From: Psychromicrobium xiongbiense
Lineage (GTDB): Bacteria > Actinomycetota > Actinomycetes > Actinomycetales > Micrococcaceae
Assembly (NCBI RefSeq): GCF_030271165.1
Contig: NZ_JASSZH010000017.1
Span: 1-64,000, forward strand
Reading direction: 5' to 3'
DNA length: 64,000 nt
The notes under the pieces are model-generated. The model ran no database searches, was not told where the DNA came from, and saw only the letters and a program-made list of their open reading frames with translations. Positions 35,033 to 45,059 of this stretch are shown in pieces. The stretch's first letter is position 1, and every line of letters begins with the position of its first letter. The position numbers and the translations under genes are program-made.

Positions 35033-37147
35033 GTGGCACAGGACGTGCTTACCGACCTCACCAAGGTCCGCAATATCGGCATCATGGCCCACATCGATGC
35101 CGGTAAGACCACTACTACCGAGCGCATCCTTTTCTACACGGGTGTGAATCACAAGATCGGCGAAACCCACGACGGCGCGTCGACGACCGACTGGATGGAA
35201 CAGGAAAAGGAACGCGGCATCACGATCACCTCTGCCGCGGTGACCTCTTTCTGGAACGGTAACCAGATCAACATCATCGACACCCCCGGTCACGTGGACT
35301 TCACCGTTGAGGTGGAACGTTCGCTGCGCGTGCTCGACGGCGCCGTTGCTGTCTTTGACGGCAAAGAAGGCGTGGAGCCGCAGTCGGAGACCGTGTGGCG
35401 TCAGGCCGATAAGTACGATGTTCCCCGTATCTGCTTCGTCAACAAGATGGACAAGCTGGGCGCGGACTTCTACTTCACGGTGGACACCATCATCAACCGA
35501 CTGGGTGCCAAGCCCCTGGTGATCCAGCTCCCCATCGGTGCCGAGAACGACTTCGTCGGCGTCGTCGATCTGCTCGAGATGCGCGCACTGGTCTGGCCTG
35601 GCGATGCCAAGGGCGATGTGACCATGGGTGCAAAGTACGAAGTTCAGGAAATCCCCGCCGACATGGTGGAGAAGGCCAACGAGTACCGTGCAGCTCTCGT
35701 CGAGACGGTTGCCGAGTCCTCTGAAGAACTCATGGAGAAATACCTTGAGGGCGAAGAGCTGACTCTGGCCGAGATCAAGGCCGGCATCCGCAAGATGACG
35801 ATCGCCTCGGAGGTCTACCCGATCCTCTGCGGTTCAGCCTTCAAGAACCGCGGCGTGCAGCCCATGCTCGATGCCGTGGTCGATTTCCTGCCGTCCCCGC
35901 TGGATGTTCCTCCGATGATCGGTCACGATCCGAAGGACTCCGAGGTCGAGATGACCCGTAAGCCCAGTGTGGAGGAGCCCTTCTCCGCTCTGGCGTTCAA
36001 GGTCGCCACGCACCCGTTCTTCGGCCAGCTGGTCTTCATCCGCGTGTACTCCGGCCAGATCGAGTCGGGAACCCAGGTGATCAACTCGACCAAGGGCAAG
36101 AAGGAGCGCATTGGCAAGCTCTTCCAGATGCATGCCAATAAGGAGAACCCGGTGGAGGAAGCACTCGCCGGCCACATCTACGCTGCCATCGGCCTGAAGG
36201 ACACCACCACCGGTGACACCCTGGCTGACATCGCCAAGCCGATCGTGCTCGAGTCGATGAGCTTCCCTGAGCCCGTCATCTCGGTCGCCATCGAGCCCAA
36301 GACGAAGGGTGACCAGGAGAAGCTCTCTACGGCCATCCAGAAGCTCTCCGCTGAGGACCCGACCTTCCAGGTCAACCTCGACGAGGACACCGGCCAGACC
36401 ATCATTGCCGGTATGGGCGAGCTCCACCTGGACATCCTGGTGGATCGCATGCGTCGCGAGTTCCGTGTCGAAGCCAATGTGGGCAAGCCCCAGGTTGCTT
36501 ACCGCGAGACGATCCGCCGCAAGGTGGATAAGCACGACTACACGCACAAGAAGCAGACCGGTGGATCCGGCCAGTTCGCGAAGGTTCAGATCGCGATCGA
36601 GCCCTTCACCTCTGAAGATGGTGTGCTGTACGAATTCGAGAACAAGGTCACTGGTGGCCGCGTTCCGCGTGAGTACATCCCCAGCGTGGACCAGGGCATC
36701 CAAAGCGCGCTCACCGATGGTGTGCTCGCCGGGTACCCCGTGGTCGGCATCAAGGCAACGCTGCTTGACGGCGCTTACCACGATGTTGACTCCTCCGAAA
36801 TGGCCTTCAAGATTGCCGGTCGCATGGCGTTCAAGGAAGCCGCTCGGAAGGCAGATCCGGTTCTGCTCGAACCTCTGATGGAGGTGGAGGTCCGCACGCC
36901 CGAGGAGTACATGGGGGATGTGATCGGTGACCTCAACTCCCGTCGTGGACAGATGCAGTCCATGGAGGACGCCAGTGGCGTCAAGGTCATCCGGGCCTTG
37001 GTTCCGCTGTCCGGAATGTTCGGGTACATCGGTGACCTGCGGTCGAAGACCCAGGGCCGCGCCGTGTACTCCATGCAGTTCGACAGCTACGCGGAGGTCC
37101 CGAAGGCTGTGGCCGACGAGATCATCCAGAAAGCGCGCGGCGAGTAA
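35033..37147 (+). CDS. fusA: elongation factor G
   Basis: This 704-residue translocation GTPase has G1 [16 protein letters not shown]3 DTPGHVDF and G4 NKMDKLG, followed by domains II-V to the C-terminus [11 protein letters not shown] 35033 follows TAGGGAG. Length is normal. It is the third gene of the str operon, and tuf follows after 133 nt. Confidence 0.98.
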   Translation: MAQDVLTDLTKVRNIGIMAHIDAGKTTTTERILFYTGVNHKIGETHDGASTTDWMEQEKERGITITSAAVTSFWNGNQINIIDTPGHVDFTVEVERSLRVLDGAVAVFDGKEGVEPQSETVWRQADKYDVPRICFVNKMDKLGADFYFTVDTIINRLGAKPLVIQLPIGAENDFVGVVDLLEMRALVWPGDAKGDVTMGAKYEVQEIPADMVEKANEYRAALVETVAESSEELMEKYLEGEELTLAEIKAGIRKMTIASEVYPILCGSAFKNRGVQPMLDAVVDFLPSPLDVPPMIGHDPKDSEVEMTRKPSVEEPFSALAFKVATHPFFGQLVFIRVYSGQIESGTQVINSTKGKKERIGKLFQMHANKENPVEEALAGHIYAAIGLKDTTTGDTLADIAKPIVLESMSFPEPVISVAIEPKTKGDQEKLSTAIQKLSAEDPTFQVNLDEDTGQTIIAGMGELHLDILVDRMRREFRVEANVGKPQVAYRETIRRKVDKHDYTHKKQTGGSGQFAKVQIAIEPFTSEDGVLYEFENKVTGGRVPREYIPSVDQGIQSALTDGVLAGYPVVGIKATLLDGAYHDVDSSEMAFKIAGRMAFKEAARKADPVLLEPLMEVEVRTPEEYMGDVIGDLNSRRGQMQSMEDASGVKVIRALVPLSGMFGYIGDLRSKTQGRAVYSMQFDSYAEVPKAVADEIIQKARGE

Positions 37148-37280
37148 AGTCCACTCTCTGAGTGGGCCTTGCGGCCAGTAATTTCAACAAAATCAATGAC
37201 CACCAGTAGACTTGCTAAGGTTTCAGCGACGACAAGCGTCCTGAGAGGAAGTCAACTGAAAAACGTTCTAGGAGGAACCC

Positions 37281-38471
37281 GTGGCGAAGGCAAAGTTCGA
37301 GCGGACTAAGCCGCACGTTAACATCGGTACCATTGGTCACGTCGACCATGGAAAAACCACGTTGACGGCAGCCATTTCCAAGGTGCTGTACGACAAGTAC
37401 CCGGATCTCAACGAGCAGCGCGATTTCGCGTCGATTGACTCGGCTCCCGAGGAGCGCCAGCGCGGTATCACGATCAATATCTCCCACGTGGAGTACCAGA
37501 CGGAGAAGCGTCACTACGCTCACGTCGACGCGCCGGGTCACGCTGACTACATCAAGAACATGATCACCGGTGCGGCTCAGATGGACGGTGCAATCCTCGT
37601 GGTTGCCGCCACTGACGGCCCGATGGCTCAGACCCGCGAGCACGTTCTGCTGGCCCGCCAGGTGGGCGTTCCCTACCTGCTGGTTGCGCTGAACAAGTCC
37701 GACATGGTTGAGGACGAGGAACTCCTTGACCTGGTGGAGATGGAAGTTCGTGAACTTCTGTCCTCGCAGGGCTTCGACGGTGACGACGCTCCCGTGGTTC
37801 GCGTTTCCGGCCTGAAGGCTCTGGAAGGCGATCCCGAGTGGGTCAAGTCCGTTGAGGACCTGATGGAAGCTGTCGACAACTCGGTTCCGGACCCGGTTCG
37901 TGACCGCGACAAGCCCTTCCTGATGCCGATCGAGGACGTCTTCACGATCACCGGTCGTGGCACCGTGGTGACCGGTCGCGCCGAGCGTGGCACCCTCGCC
38001 ATCAACTCCGAGGTCGAGATCGTCGGCATCCGCCCGATCCAGAAGACCACGGTCACCGGTATCGAGATGTTCCACAAGCAGCTCGACGAAGCCTGGGCTG
38101 GCGAGAACTGTGGTCTGCTGCTCCGTGGCCTCAAGCGCGACGATGTCGAGCGTGGCCAGGTTGTGGTGAAGCCGGGTTCGATCACCCCGCACACCGACTT
38201 CGAGGCCAACGTCTACATCCTGTCCAAGGATGAAGGCGGCCGTCACAACCCGTTCTACTCGAACTACCGTCCGCAGTTCTACTTCCGCACCACGGACGTC
38301 ACCGGCGTCATCACGCTGCCCGAAGGCACCGAGATGGTCATGCCTGGCGACAACACCGAGATGACGGTCGCGCTGATCCAGCCGATCGCTATGGAAGAGG
38401 GCCTCGGCTTCGCTATCCGCGAAGGCGGCCGCACCGTTGGTTCAGGTCGTGTGACCAAGATCCTGAAGTAG
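37281..38471 (+). CDS. tuf: elongation factor Tu
   Basis: This 396-residue GTPase delivers aminoacyl-tRNA to the ribosome. Motifs are [14 protein letters not shown] (G1), [13 protein letters not shown] (G3) and NKSDM (G4). The GTG start has TAGGAGGA upstream. The 133-nt gap after fusA holds a short hairpin, CCACT/AGTGG (37152-37166). A strong terminator ends the operon 18 nt after the stop. Confidence 0.98.
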   Translation: MAKAKFERTKPHVNIGTIGHVDHGKTTLTAAISKVLYDKYPDLNEQRDFASIDSAPEERQRGITINISHVEYQTEKRHYAHVDAPGHADYIKNMITGAAQMDGAILVVAATDGPMAQTREHVLLARQVGVPYLLVALNKSDMVEDEELLDLVEMEVRELLSSQGFDGDDAPVVRVSGLKALEGDPEWVKSVEDLMEAVDNSVPDPVRDRDKPFLMPIEDVFTITGRGTVVTGRAERGTLAINSEVEIVGIRPIQKTTVTGIEMFHKQLDEAWAGENCGLLLRGLKRDDVERGQVVVKPGSITPHTDFEANVYILSKDEGGRHNPFYSNYRPQFYFRTTDVTGVITLPEGTEMVMPGDNTEMTVALIQPIAMEEGLGFAIREGGRTVGSGRVTKILK

Positions 38472-38488
38472 TTCTCAGAACTCCTTCG

Positions 38489-38526
38489 CAGGAACCCCGT
38501 CCTTCTGGACGGGGTTCCTGTCGTTT
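38489..38526 (+). terminator. terminator of the str operon
   Basis: A perfect 14-bp stem (38489-38502 with 38507-38520), 4-nt loop, then TCGTTT. It lies 18 nt after the tuf stop. Confidence 0.88.
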
Positions 38527-38588
38527 AACCACTGACCTGAGCCCTTGATACAGTGGAGGAAATTCCCGGCTTCCCTTCAGGAGTGACC

Positions 38589-38714
38589 ATGACCTGGCTA
38601 ATCGTGTTGATCGTGGTGGTGGTTCTGGTGGGCGTCGTCTTCGGGCTGAGGAAGACCTTCGGTCGGGAGATTGACCGTTACCAGCAGATTCGCCGCGCCA
38701 ACCGCGGGGAGTAG
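38589..38714 (+). CDS. 41-residue predicted membrane peptide
   Basis: The frame reads from ATG 38589 to TAG at 38712-38714 and has AGGAG 6 nt upstream (38578-38582). The N-terminal half is a single hydrophobic span (WLIVLIVVVVLVGVVFGL) and the C-terminal half is charged (RKTFGREIDRYQQIRRANRG). This has the look of a small membrane-anchored protein with a cytosolic amphipathic tail. I do not recognise a function. It lies right after the tuf terminator and before the S10 region. Confidence 0.65.
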   Translation: MTWLIVLIVVVVLVGVVFGLRKTFGREIDRYQQIRRANRGE

Positions 38715-39128
38715 CCCACACCTCCCAGCCTCCCTGGGCGGTACAACTAGGTGGCAATAGTTGCTCAAAAACAGCGGATTTTCAGCAACTACTACTACCC
38801 AGTTGGGCGGGGGAGAAGCGGTCGGTTGGCTTTTCTCACCGACATCCGGCATACTGGATAAGTTGTTCAAGCGCTCCGTCGCGTCCCCATTCGGATAATG
38901 CCGAGTGTGAGGGTCCATGTCGAAGCCTAAACATAACCAACCAACCCCGAAGTTGAGGGTGTGTTGTGCGTCAAAATCGCGACACGCCCGAGCGCGGGGG
39001 TCGGTGTCCGGAATGTTGAGGAACCCGGTATTGCTCCGGATTCAGCGTTTGCGGGTATGCACTGATTGATTCCTCGACGAACGTCGGGGAATGAACTAAG
39101 CAGCATGTCAGGAAGAGAGCCCTAAGCC
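38715..39128 (+). other. 414-nt region upstream of the S10 operon
   Basis: No convincing gene is here. A hairpin with AGTTGCT/AGCAACT ends lies at 38759-38790. A weak promoter (TTGGCT at 38825-38830, CATACT 18 nt on) could start the S10 transcript, leaving a leader of more than 200 nt. The leader may hold L4-type autoregulatory structure, which I cannot show. Confidence 0.4.
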
Positions 39129-39437
39129 ATGGCGGGACAAAAAATCCGCATCCGGCTGAAGTCGTATGACCACGAGGTCATTGACGTTTCAGCTCGGAAG
39201 ATCGTTGAGACGGTCACCCGTGCGGGCGCGACGGTAGTCGGCCCCGTGCCGCTGCCGACGGAGAAGAACGTTTACTGCGTCATCCGGTCGCCCCACAAGT
39301 ACAAGGACAGCCGCGAGCACTTTGAAATGCGCACGCACAAGCGGCTCATCGACATCATCGATCCCACGCCCAAGGCTGTCGATTCGCTGATGCGTCTCGA
39401 CCTGCCGGCCGACGTGAACATCGAAATCAAGCTTTAA
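39129..39437 (+). CDS. rpsJ: 30S ribosomal protein S10
   Basis: This 102-residue protein has the expected [19 protein letters not shown] start and HKRLIDI segment. It belongs to the 30S head and also serves as NusE in antitermination. It heads the S10 operon, 18 nt before rplC. Length is standard. Confidence 0.98.
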
Positions 39438-39455
39438 GGGAGGTGCTGAGAAACT

Positions 39456-40124
39456 ATGACCACAACCCGCATTGTTAAGGGAATCCTGGGCACGAAGCTC
39501 GGCATGACCCAGGTCTGGGACGCGGAGAACAAGCTTGTTCCCGTCACTGTTGTCCAGGCCGACTCCAACGTCGTCACCCAGCTGCGCAACGCTGAGAAAG
39601 ACGGCTACACCGCGGTGCAGATCGGCTACGGCCAGATCGATCCCCGCAAGGTGAGCAAGCCGCTCGTCGGCCACTTCCAGGAGGCCGGGGTTACCCCTCG
39701 CCGCCACGTGGTGGAAATCCGTACGAACGATGCCGCTGACTACACCCTGGGTCAGGAACTCTCCGTGGAGCTCTTCGAGGCCGGCCAGAAGGTCGACGTC
39801 GTGGGAACCTCCAAGGGTAAAGGTTTCGCCGGTGTCATGAAGCGTCACGGCTTCCACGGCGTGGGTGCCTCGCACGGTGCCCACAAGAACCACCGCAAGC
39901 CCGGTTCCATCGGTGGGGCCTCGACGCCCAGCCGCGTGTTCAAGGGTGTGCGGATGGCCGGTCGTATGGGTGCTGTTCGTCACACCACGCTGAACCTCAC
40001 CGTTCACGCTGTTGATGCCGAAAAGGGCCTGCTGCTCATCAAGGGTGCCGTCCCCGGTGCCCGTGGCCAGGTTGTCCTGGTTCGCACCGCGGTCAAGTCA
40101 AACTCCGCCGCGAAGGGAGCATAA
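39456..40124 (+). CDS. rplC: 50S ribosomal protein L3
   Basis: This 222-residue protein shows [14 protein letters not shown] at the N-terminus and the long loop [20 protein letters not shown], which reaches the peptidyl-transferase centre. GGGAGG precedes the ATG. rplD starts 4 nt after its stop. Confidence 0.98.
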   Translation: MTTTRIVKGILGTKLGMTQVWDAENKLVPVTVVQADSNVVTQLRNAEKDGYTAVQIGYGQIDPRKVSKPLVGHFQEAGVTPRRHVVEIRTNDAADYTLGQELSVELFEAGQKVDVVGTSKGKGFAGVMKRHGFHGVGASHGAHKNHRKPGSIGGASTPSRVFKGVRMAGRMGAVRHTTLNLTVHAVDAEKGLLLIKGAVPGARGQVVLVRTAVKSNSAAKGA

Positions 40125-40128
40125 GACC

Positions 40129-40824
40129 ATGGCTACCACATCCAATATCGTCAAGGTTGACCTGCCAGCCGAGATCTTCGACGTCCAGACCAACGTGCCG
40201 CTGCTGCACCAGGTCGTCGTTGCCCAGCTCGCTGCTGCACGCCAGGGCACGCACAAGACGAAGACTCGCGCCGAGGTCTCCGGTGCCGGTCGCAAGCCGT
40301 TCAAGCAGAAGGGCACCGGCCGCGCTCGTCAGGGCTCCATCCGTGCTCCTCACATGACCGGCGGTGGCGTCGTCCACGGACCGACCCCGCGCGACTACAG
40401 CCAGCGGACCCCCAAGAAGATGAAGGCTGCTGCTCTGCGCGGTGCCCTCTCCGATCGGGCCCGTAACGGCCGCGTGCACGTTGTCGCTGAGCTCGTTGCT
40501 GGCACCACGCCTTCCACCAAGGACGCACGGGCCACGCTGCTCGCCGTGTCTGAGCGGAAGAACCTGCTGGTCGTCATCGAGCGCTCCAATGACGTTGCCG
40601 CGTTGTCGCTGCGCAACCTGGCCGAGGTGCACGTGCTGTACGTCGACCAGCTGAACACCTATGACGTTCTCATCTCCGATGATGTCATTTTCACCCAGGC
40701 TGCCTATGAGGCTTTTGTCTCGGGCAAGGCTGCTTCCGAGGCTTTCGGTGTCAGTTTCACCGAGGTGCTGGTGGAGGACGTCGAGTCGGATCAGGCTGCT
40801 GAGACCGAGGAGGACGCAAAGTGA
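40129..40824 (+). CDS. rplD: 50S ribosomal protein L4
   Basis: This 231-residue protein has the conserved loop [20 protein letters not shown], which lines the exit tunnel, and an acidic tail ([14 protein letters not shown]). L4 is the autogenous regulator of S10 operons in some bacteria, not shown here. ATG 40129 is used rather than the longer frame. Its stop overlaps the rplW GTG. Confidence 0.98.
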   Translation: MATTSNIVKVDLPAEIFDVQTNVPLLHQVVVAQLAAARQGTHKTKTRAEVSGAGRKPFKQKGTGRARQGSIRAPHMTGGGVVHGPTPRDYSQRTPKKMKAAALRGALSDRARNGRVHVVAELVAGTTPSTKDARATLLAVSERKNLLVVIERSNDVAALSLRNLAEVHVLYVDQLNTYDVLISDDVIFTQAAYEAFVSGKAASEAFGVSFTEVLVEDVESDQAAETEEDAK

Positions 40825-41135
40825 GCGAAAACTCCATTACTCACCTCAAGGACCCCCGTGACGTGGTGCTCGCACCGGTCGTCTCGGAGAAGAGCTACGG
40901 ACTGATCGACGAAGGTAAGTACACCTTCCTGGTTGATCCCCGCTCGAACAAGTCCGAGATCAAGTTCGCCGTGGAGAAGATTTTCTCCGTCAAGGTGGAT
41001 TCGATCAACACCATCAATCGTGCCGGTAAGCGTAAGCGGACCCGCCTCGGGTGGGGGCAGCGCAAGAGCACCAAGCGCGCCATCGTCACCCTGAAGGAAG
41101 GCACTATCGACATCTTCGGCGGTCCGCTTTCCTAA
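40821..41135 (+). CDS. rplW: 50S ribosomal protein L23
   Basis: This 104-residue protein lies at the tunnel exit and is a docking site for trigger factor and SRP. It has [20 protein letters not shown] and the [12 protein letters not shown] motif. Its GTG start overlaps the rplD stop (GTGA), indicating translational coupling. Confidence 0.97.
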   Translation: MSENSITHLKDPRDVVLAPVVSEKSYGLIDEGKYTFLVDPRSNKSEIKFAVEKIFSVKVDSINTINRAGKRKRTRLGWGQRKSTKRAIVTLKEGTIDIFGGPLS

Positions 41136-41163
41136 GCGGAGACCACTTTAACGAGGACACATC

Positions 41164-42003
41164 ATGGGAATCCGTAAATACAAGCCGACAACCCCGGGCC
41201 GTCGTGGCTCGAGCGTTGCCGACTTTGCAGAAATCACGCGGTCGACGCCGGAGAAGTCTCTGGTCCGTCCGCTGCCGAAATCCGGTGGCCGTAACAACAC
41301 CGGGAAAATCACGACCCGTCACAAGGGTGGTGGACACAAGCGTCAGTACCGTCTGATCGACTTCCGTCGTCACGACAAGGACGGCGTCAATGCCAAGGTT
41401 GCGGAGATCGAATACGATCCAAACCGTACCGCTCGCATTGCGCTGCTCCACTACGTGGACGGCACCAAGCGTTACATCATTGCTCCGAACAAGCTCAAGC
41501 AGGGCGACTTCGTCGAGGCGGGTCCCGCTGCGGACATCAAGCCTGGCAACAACCTGCCGCTGCGCAACATCCCCGTGGGTACGGTGATTCACGCGGTGGA
41601 GCTCCGTCCCGGTGGCGGTGCTAAGATGGCCCGCTCGGCTGGTGCTTCGGTGCAGTTGGTCGCCAAGGAAGGCCGCTTCGCTCAGTTGCGTCTGCCCTCC
41701 GGTGAAATCCGTAACGTTGATGTGCGTTGCCGTGCAACGGTGGGCGAGGTCGGCAACGCCGAGCAGTCCAACATCAACTGGGGTAAGGCTGGACGTAACC
41801 GCTGGCGCGGCATCCGCCCGACCGTTCGTGGCGTTGCCATGAACCCGGTGGATCACCCGCACGGTGGTGGTGAAGGCAAGACCTCCGGTGGTCGCCACCC
41901 GGTCAACCCGAATGGCAAGCCTGAGGGCCGTACCCGCCGTCCGAACAAAGAGAGCGACAAGCTTATTGTGCGTCGCCGTCGTACTGGCAAGAACAAGCGA
42001 TAG
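41164..42003 (+). CDS. rplB: 50S ribosomal protein L2
   Basis: This 279-residue protein is part of the peptidyl-transferase region. It contains [20 protein letters not shown] and [19 protein letters not shown] with the essential histidine. A clear ribosome-binding site (ACGAGGAC) lies upstream. rpsS follows after 12 nt. Confidence 0.98.
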   Translation: MGIRKYKPTTPGRRGSSVADFAEITRSTPEKSLVRPLPKSGGRNNTGKITTRHKGGGHKRQYRLIDFRRHDKDGVNAKVAEIEYDPNRTARIALLHYVDGTKRYIIAPNKLKQGDFVEAGPAADIKPGNNLPLRNIPVGTVIHAVELRPGGGAKMARSAGASVQLVAKEGRFAQLRLPSGEIRNVDVRCRATVGEVGNAEQSNINWGKAGRNRWRGIRPTVRGVAMNPVDHPHGGGEGKTSGGRHPVNPNGKPEGRTRRPNKESDKLIVRRRRTGKNKR

Positions 42004-42015
42004 GAGCCTGGAGAC

Positions 42016-42297
42016 ATGCCACGCAGTCTGAAGAAGGGTCCTTTCGTTGACCAGCACCTCTTTGTGAAGGTCGTCCGGGAAAACGAAAAGGGCTCCAAGA
42101 ACGTCATCAAGACCTGGTCCCGCCGGTCGATGATCATCCCCGACATGCTCGGGCACACCATCGCCGTGCACGACGGCCGCAAGCACATCCCGGTGTTCAT
42201 CACCGAATCGATGGTCGGGCACAAATTGGGCGAATTCGCTCCCACGCGGACTTTCCGCGGCCATGTGAAGGACGACCGCAAGGGCAAGCGCCGCTAA
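42016..42297 (+). CDS. rpsS: 30S ribosomal protein S19
   Basis: This 93-residue protein starts [19 protein letters not shown] and has [19 protein letters not shown], typical of S19. Its ribosome-binding site (CTGGAGAC) lies in the 12-nt gap after rplB. Length is standard. Confidence 0.98.
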   Translation: MPRSLKKGPFVDQHLFVKVVRENEKGSKNVIKTWSRRSMIIPDMLGHTIAVHDGRKHIPVFITESMVGHKLGEFAPTRTFRGHVKDDRKGKRR

Positions 42298-42347
42298 GCC
42301 TCGGCTTAGAGGTGTAGCTCTTTCGGCAAGACGAGAGAAGGAAAGCA

Positions 42348-42710
42348 ATGGAAGCCAAGGCTATTGCGCGGCACATCCGCGTAACGCCTATGAAGGCCCG
42401 GCGCGTCGTCAACCTGATTCGTGGTAAGCAAGCGAATGAGGCCCTGGCGATTCTGAAGTTTGCCCCCCAGGCAGCTTCGGAGCCGGTTTTCAAAGCACTC
42501 CAGTCCGCAGTGGCTAACGCCCGCGTGCTGGCCGACCGGGACAGCGTCGCTTTCGATGAAAGCGACCTCTACATCAGCGAAGCTTTCGTTGATGAAGGCC
42601 CCACCATGAAGCGGTTCCAGCCGCGTGCCCAGGGGCGCGCCTACCGCATCAAGAAGCGCACCAGCCACATCACTGTGGTTGTTGCCACGCCGAGTGAGGA
42701 GGAGAACTAA
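42348..42710 (+). CDS. rplV: 50S ribosomal protein L22
   Basis: This 120-residue protein has [20 protein letters not shown] and the tunnel-lining hairpin [20 protein letters not shown]. The ATG is preceded by AGAAGGAAAG. rpsC starts immediately after its stop codon. Confidence 0.98.
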   Translation: MEAKAIARHIRVTPMKARRVVNLIRGKQANEALAILKFAPQAASEPVFKALQSAVANARVLADRDSVAFDESDLYISEAFVDEGPTMKRFQPRAQGRAYRIKKRTSHITVVVATPSEEEN

Positions 42711-43529
42711 GTGGGACAGAAAGTCAACCCGCACGGGTTCCGCCTCGGTATCACCACCGACCATGTCTCGCATTGGTTCGCCGACTCGAACAAGGCCGGC
42801 CAGCGCTACAAGGATTTCGTCCGCGAGGATGTGAAGATCCGCCAGCTCATGTCGACCGGCATGGAGCGCGCAGGCATCGCCAAGGTTGAAATCGAGCGCA
42901 CCCGCGATCGCGTTCGCGTCGATATCCACACCGCCCGTCCGGGTATTGTGATCGGTCGTCGTGGCGCTGAAGCAGACCGCATTCGCGGCGAGCTTGAGAA
43001 GCTCACGGGCAAGCAGGTTCAGTTGAACATCCTCGAGGTGAAGAACCCCGAGATGGAAGCTCAGCTGGTGGCCCAGGGCATCGCCGAGCAGCTCTCTTCC
43101 CGTGTGGCTTTCCGCCGTGCGATGAAGAAGGCCATGCAGTCCGCACAGCGTGCCGGTGCCAAGGGCATCCGGGTGCAGTGCTCCGGCCGTCTGGGTGGCG
43201 CTGAAATGAGCCGTTCCGAGTTCTACCGCGAAGGTCGTGTGCCGCTGCACACCCTCCGCGCGAACATCGACTACGGCTTCTTCGAAGCCAAGACCACCTT
43301 CGGCCGCATCGGTGTGAAGGTCTGGATCTACAAGGGTGATGTCACTGCCAAGGAACTGGCTCAGCAGGCAGCTGCTGCTCCGGCCCGTGGACGTGGCCCC
43401 CGTCGCGATGGCGATGACCGTGGACCCCGCAGGGACAACAACCGCGACAACAACCGTGGTGGCGCTCGTCGCCCCGAGCGGACCGAGGCAGCTGCCGAGG
43501 CTCCGGCAGCCGAAGGGAGTGAAGCCTAA
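42711..43529 (+). CDS. rpsC: 30S ribosomal protein S3 with extended RG/RD-rich tail
   Basis: This 272-residue protein has the KH domain with [20 protein letters not shown] and a standard S3 core to about residue 215. The last 55 residues are an Arg/Gly/Asp-rich tail ([20 protein letters not shown], then an Asn/Arg/Gly run) and an acidic-alanine end. Such tails occur in Micrococcales S3, but their role is unclear. The GTG start directly follows the rplV stop, and rplP starts right after its own stop. Confidence 0.97.
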   Translation: MGQKVNPHGFRLGITTDHVSHWFADSNKAGQRYKDFVREDVKIRQLMSTGMERAGIAKVEIERTRDRVRVDIHTARPGIVIGRRGAEADRIRGELEKLTGKQVQLNILEVKNPEMEAQLVAQGIAEQLSSRVAFRRAMKKAMQSAQRAGAKGIRVQCSGRLGGAEMSRSEFYREGRVPLHTLRANIDYGFFEAKTTFGRIGVKVWIYKGDVTAKELAQQAAAAPARGRGPRRDGDDRGPRRDNNRDNNRGGARRPERTEAAAEAPAAEGSEA

Positions 43530-43946
43530 ATGTTGATTCCACGTCGTGTGAAGCACCGTAAGCAGCACCACCCCGGCCGTTCCGGTCAGGCAACCGGTGG
43601 TACTAAGGTCACCTTTGGTGAGTTCGGTATCCAGGCTCTGACCCCGGCGTATGTGACCAACCGTCAGATCGAGTCCGCTCGTATCGCGATGACCCGTCAC
43701 ATCAAGCGTGGTGGCAAGGTGTGGATCAATATCTACCCTGACCGCCCGATCACCAAGAAGCCTGCCGAAACCCGTATGGGTTCCGGTAAGGGTTCGCCGG
43801 AATGGTGGATCGCCAACGTCAAGCCCGGCCGGATCCTCTTCGAGGTTGCCGGCGTCAATGAGGAACTGGCTCGCGAAGCTCTGACGCGTGCCATCCACAA
43901 GCTGCCTTTGAAGGCACGAATCGTCCGTCGTGAGGGTGGTGAATAG
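43530..43946 (+). CDS. rplP: 50S ribosomal protein L16
   Basis: This 138-residue protein starts [20 protein letters not shown] and contains [16 protein letters not shown], a region at the tRNA A-site. It directly follows rpsC and is 2 nt from rpmC, so it is part of one mRNA. Length is standard. Confidence 0.98.
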   Translation: MLIPRRVKHRKQHHPGRSGQATGGTKVTFGEFGIQALTPAYVTNRQIESARIAMTRHIKRGGKVWINIYPDRPITKKPAETRMGSGKGSPEWWIANVKPGRILFEVAGVNEELAREALTRAIHKLPLKARIVRREGGE

Positions 43947-43948
43947 AG

Positions 43949-44284
43949 ATGGCAGTAGGAACCAAGGATTTGGCAATCGACAAGCTGGACAGCCTCGATA
44001 AGGAGCGTCTGGCCGAAGAACTGCGCAAGGCCAAGGAAGAACTGTTCAACCTGCGGTTCCAGTCGGCTACCGGCCAGCTGGAGAACCACGGTCGTCTGCG
44101 CGCCGTCAAGCGCGATATCGCCCGCATCTACACCGTGCTGCGTGAGCGCGAGCTCGGCATTCGTGCCGAGGTCGTCGCTGCCGTGGTCGAGGATACGGCG
44201 AAGGCGAAGAAGAAGTCTTCCAAGAAGGCCGCAAAGTCGGAGGAAGTTGCCGATGCTGAGGCCACCGAGGAGGCAGCCAAATGA
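43949..44284 (+). CDS. rpmC: 50S ribosomal protein L29 with C-terminal extension
   Basis: The 111-residue frame has the L29 core at residues about 9-72 ([20 protein letters not shown]). A 40-residue Ala/Lys/Glu-rich extension follows ([20 protein letters not shown]). The core alone would be about 70 residues, so this is a long form seen in some actinobacteria. Its stop overlaps the rpsQ ATG (ATGA). Confidence 0.95.
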   Translation: MAVGTKDLAIDKLDSLDKERLAEELRKAKEELFNLRFQSATGQLENHGRLRAVKRDIARIYTVLRERELGIRAEVVAAVVEDTAKAKKKSSKKAAKSEEVADAEATEEAAK

Positions 44285-44595
44285 GTGAAGAGATCAAGGA
44301 AACGACCGTGACCGAGACCGCTGAGAGCGAGCAGAACAGCTCCGCGCGTGGTTACCGCAAGACCCGTCGCGGCTACGTTGTTTCTGACAAGATGCAGAAG
44401 ACCATTGTGGTCGAGGTCGAGGATCGCGTGAAGCACGCGCTCTACGGCAAGGTCATGCGCCGCACCTCCAAGGTGAAGGCTCATGATGAGGAGAACACCG
44501 CCGGAATCGGCGACCTGGTGCTGATCAGCGAGACTCGTCCGCTGTCCGCCACCAAGCGCTGGCGCCTGGTGGAGATCCTGGAGAAGGCCAAGTAG
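44281..44595 (+). CDS. rpsQ: 30S ribosomal protein S17
   Basis: This 104-residue protein has a 20-residue acidic N-terminal extension, then the S17 core ([20 protein letters not shown], ending [12 protein letters not shown]). It is the last gene of the S10 transcription unit here, ended by a terminator 34 nt after the stop. rplN does not follow. Confidence 0.97.
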   Translation: MSEEIKETTVTETAESEQNSSARGYRKTRRGYVVSDKMQKTIVVEVEDRVKHALYGKVMRRTSKVKAHDEENTAGIGDLVLISETRPLSATKRWRLVEILEKAK

Positions 44596-44628
44596 GCCCA
44601 TCCCGCCGGCTCCACAGCTCGCACCGAA

Positions 44629-44662
44629 CGAAAGGCCCCGTCCCTTGGGACGGGGCCTTTCG
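44629..44662 (+). terminator. terminator of the S10 operon
   Basis: A GC-rich stem with 16-base arms meets almost without a loop (effective loop of 4 nt). It lies 33 nt after the rpsQ stop. The TTTCGGCGTCTT tail is a weak U-tract. Confidence 0.82.
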
Positions 44663-44691
44663 GCGTCTTCGGCGGGTGCTCGGGGCGGAGG

Positions 44692-44949
44692 TCAGTCGTT
44701 GTCCTGCCGGACGATCTGCACCGCGTCTTCAGCAAGCACCATGCTGCGGCCCTGACCGTCATCGAGGTGTACCCAGAGGACCGAATGGTCCGCGGTGTGG
44801 GTATCCACTCTGCCGTGATTGGAGGCCCCATTGGGGTATTCCAGACGGATCCTGTCGCCCGCGCGCAACAGGTGGCGTTGCGGGTCAGGCGGTGTGCTGG
44901 TGATGGACGATGGCGTAGTGGCCTCGGTCCGGATGCGTGAGCGTGCCAT
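44692..44949 (-). CDS. 85-residue small soluble protein, function unknown
   Basis: The ATG at 44949 has GGAGGT 7 nt upstream and gives MARSRIRTEATTPSSITSTP. The C-terminal 55 residues look like a small beta-barrel (HLLRAGDRIRLEYPNGASNH, WVHLDDGQGRSM). It may be an SH3- or KOW-like fold. A GAATCT/AGATTC dyad (44975-44992) upstream may be regulatory. It lies downstream of corA on the same strand. I do not recognise a family. Confidence 0.6.
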   Translation of the reverse strand: MARSRIRTEATTPSSITSTPPDPQRHLLRAGDRIRLEYPNGASNHGRVDTHTADHSVLWVHLDDGQGRSMVLAEDAVQIVRQDND

Positions 44950-45059
44950 AGGTGACCTCCCCAGGGGTCGTGTGGAATCTGAACGTAGATTCAGCCTAGG
45001 GCTCGCCACTGAACAGCAGGTGAACATCACGAAAAACGACGTACCGGCTCAGGGGCGGC

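Noticed and set aside
35834-36781. Minus-strand frame opposite fusA
   Set aside because: It is an antisense shadow without a start signal or family.
42306-43976. Long minus-strand frame opposite rplV, rpsC and rplP
   Set aside because: It spans several real ribosomal genes on the opposite strand and has no motifs.
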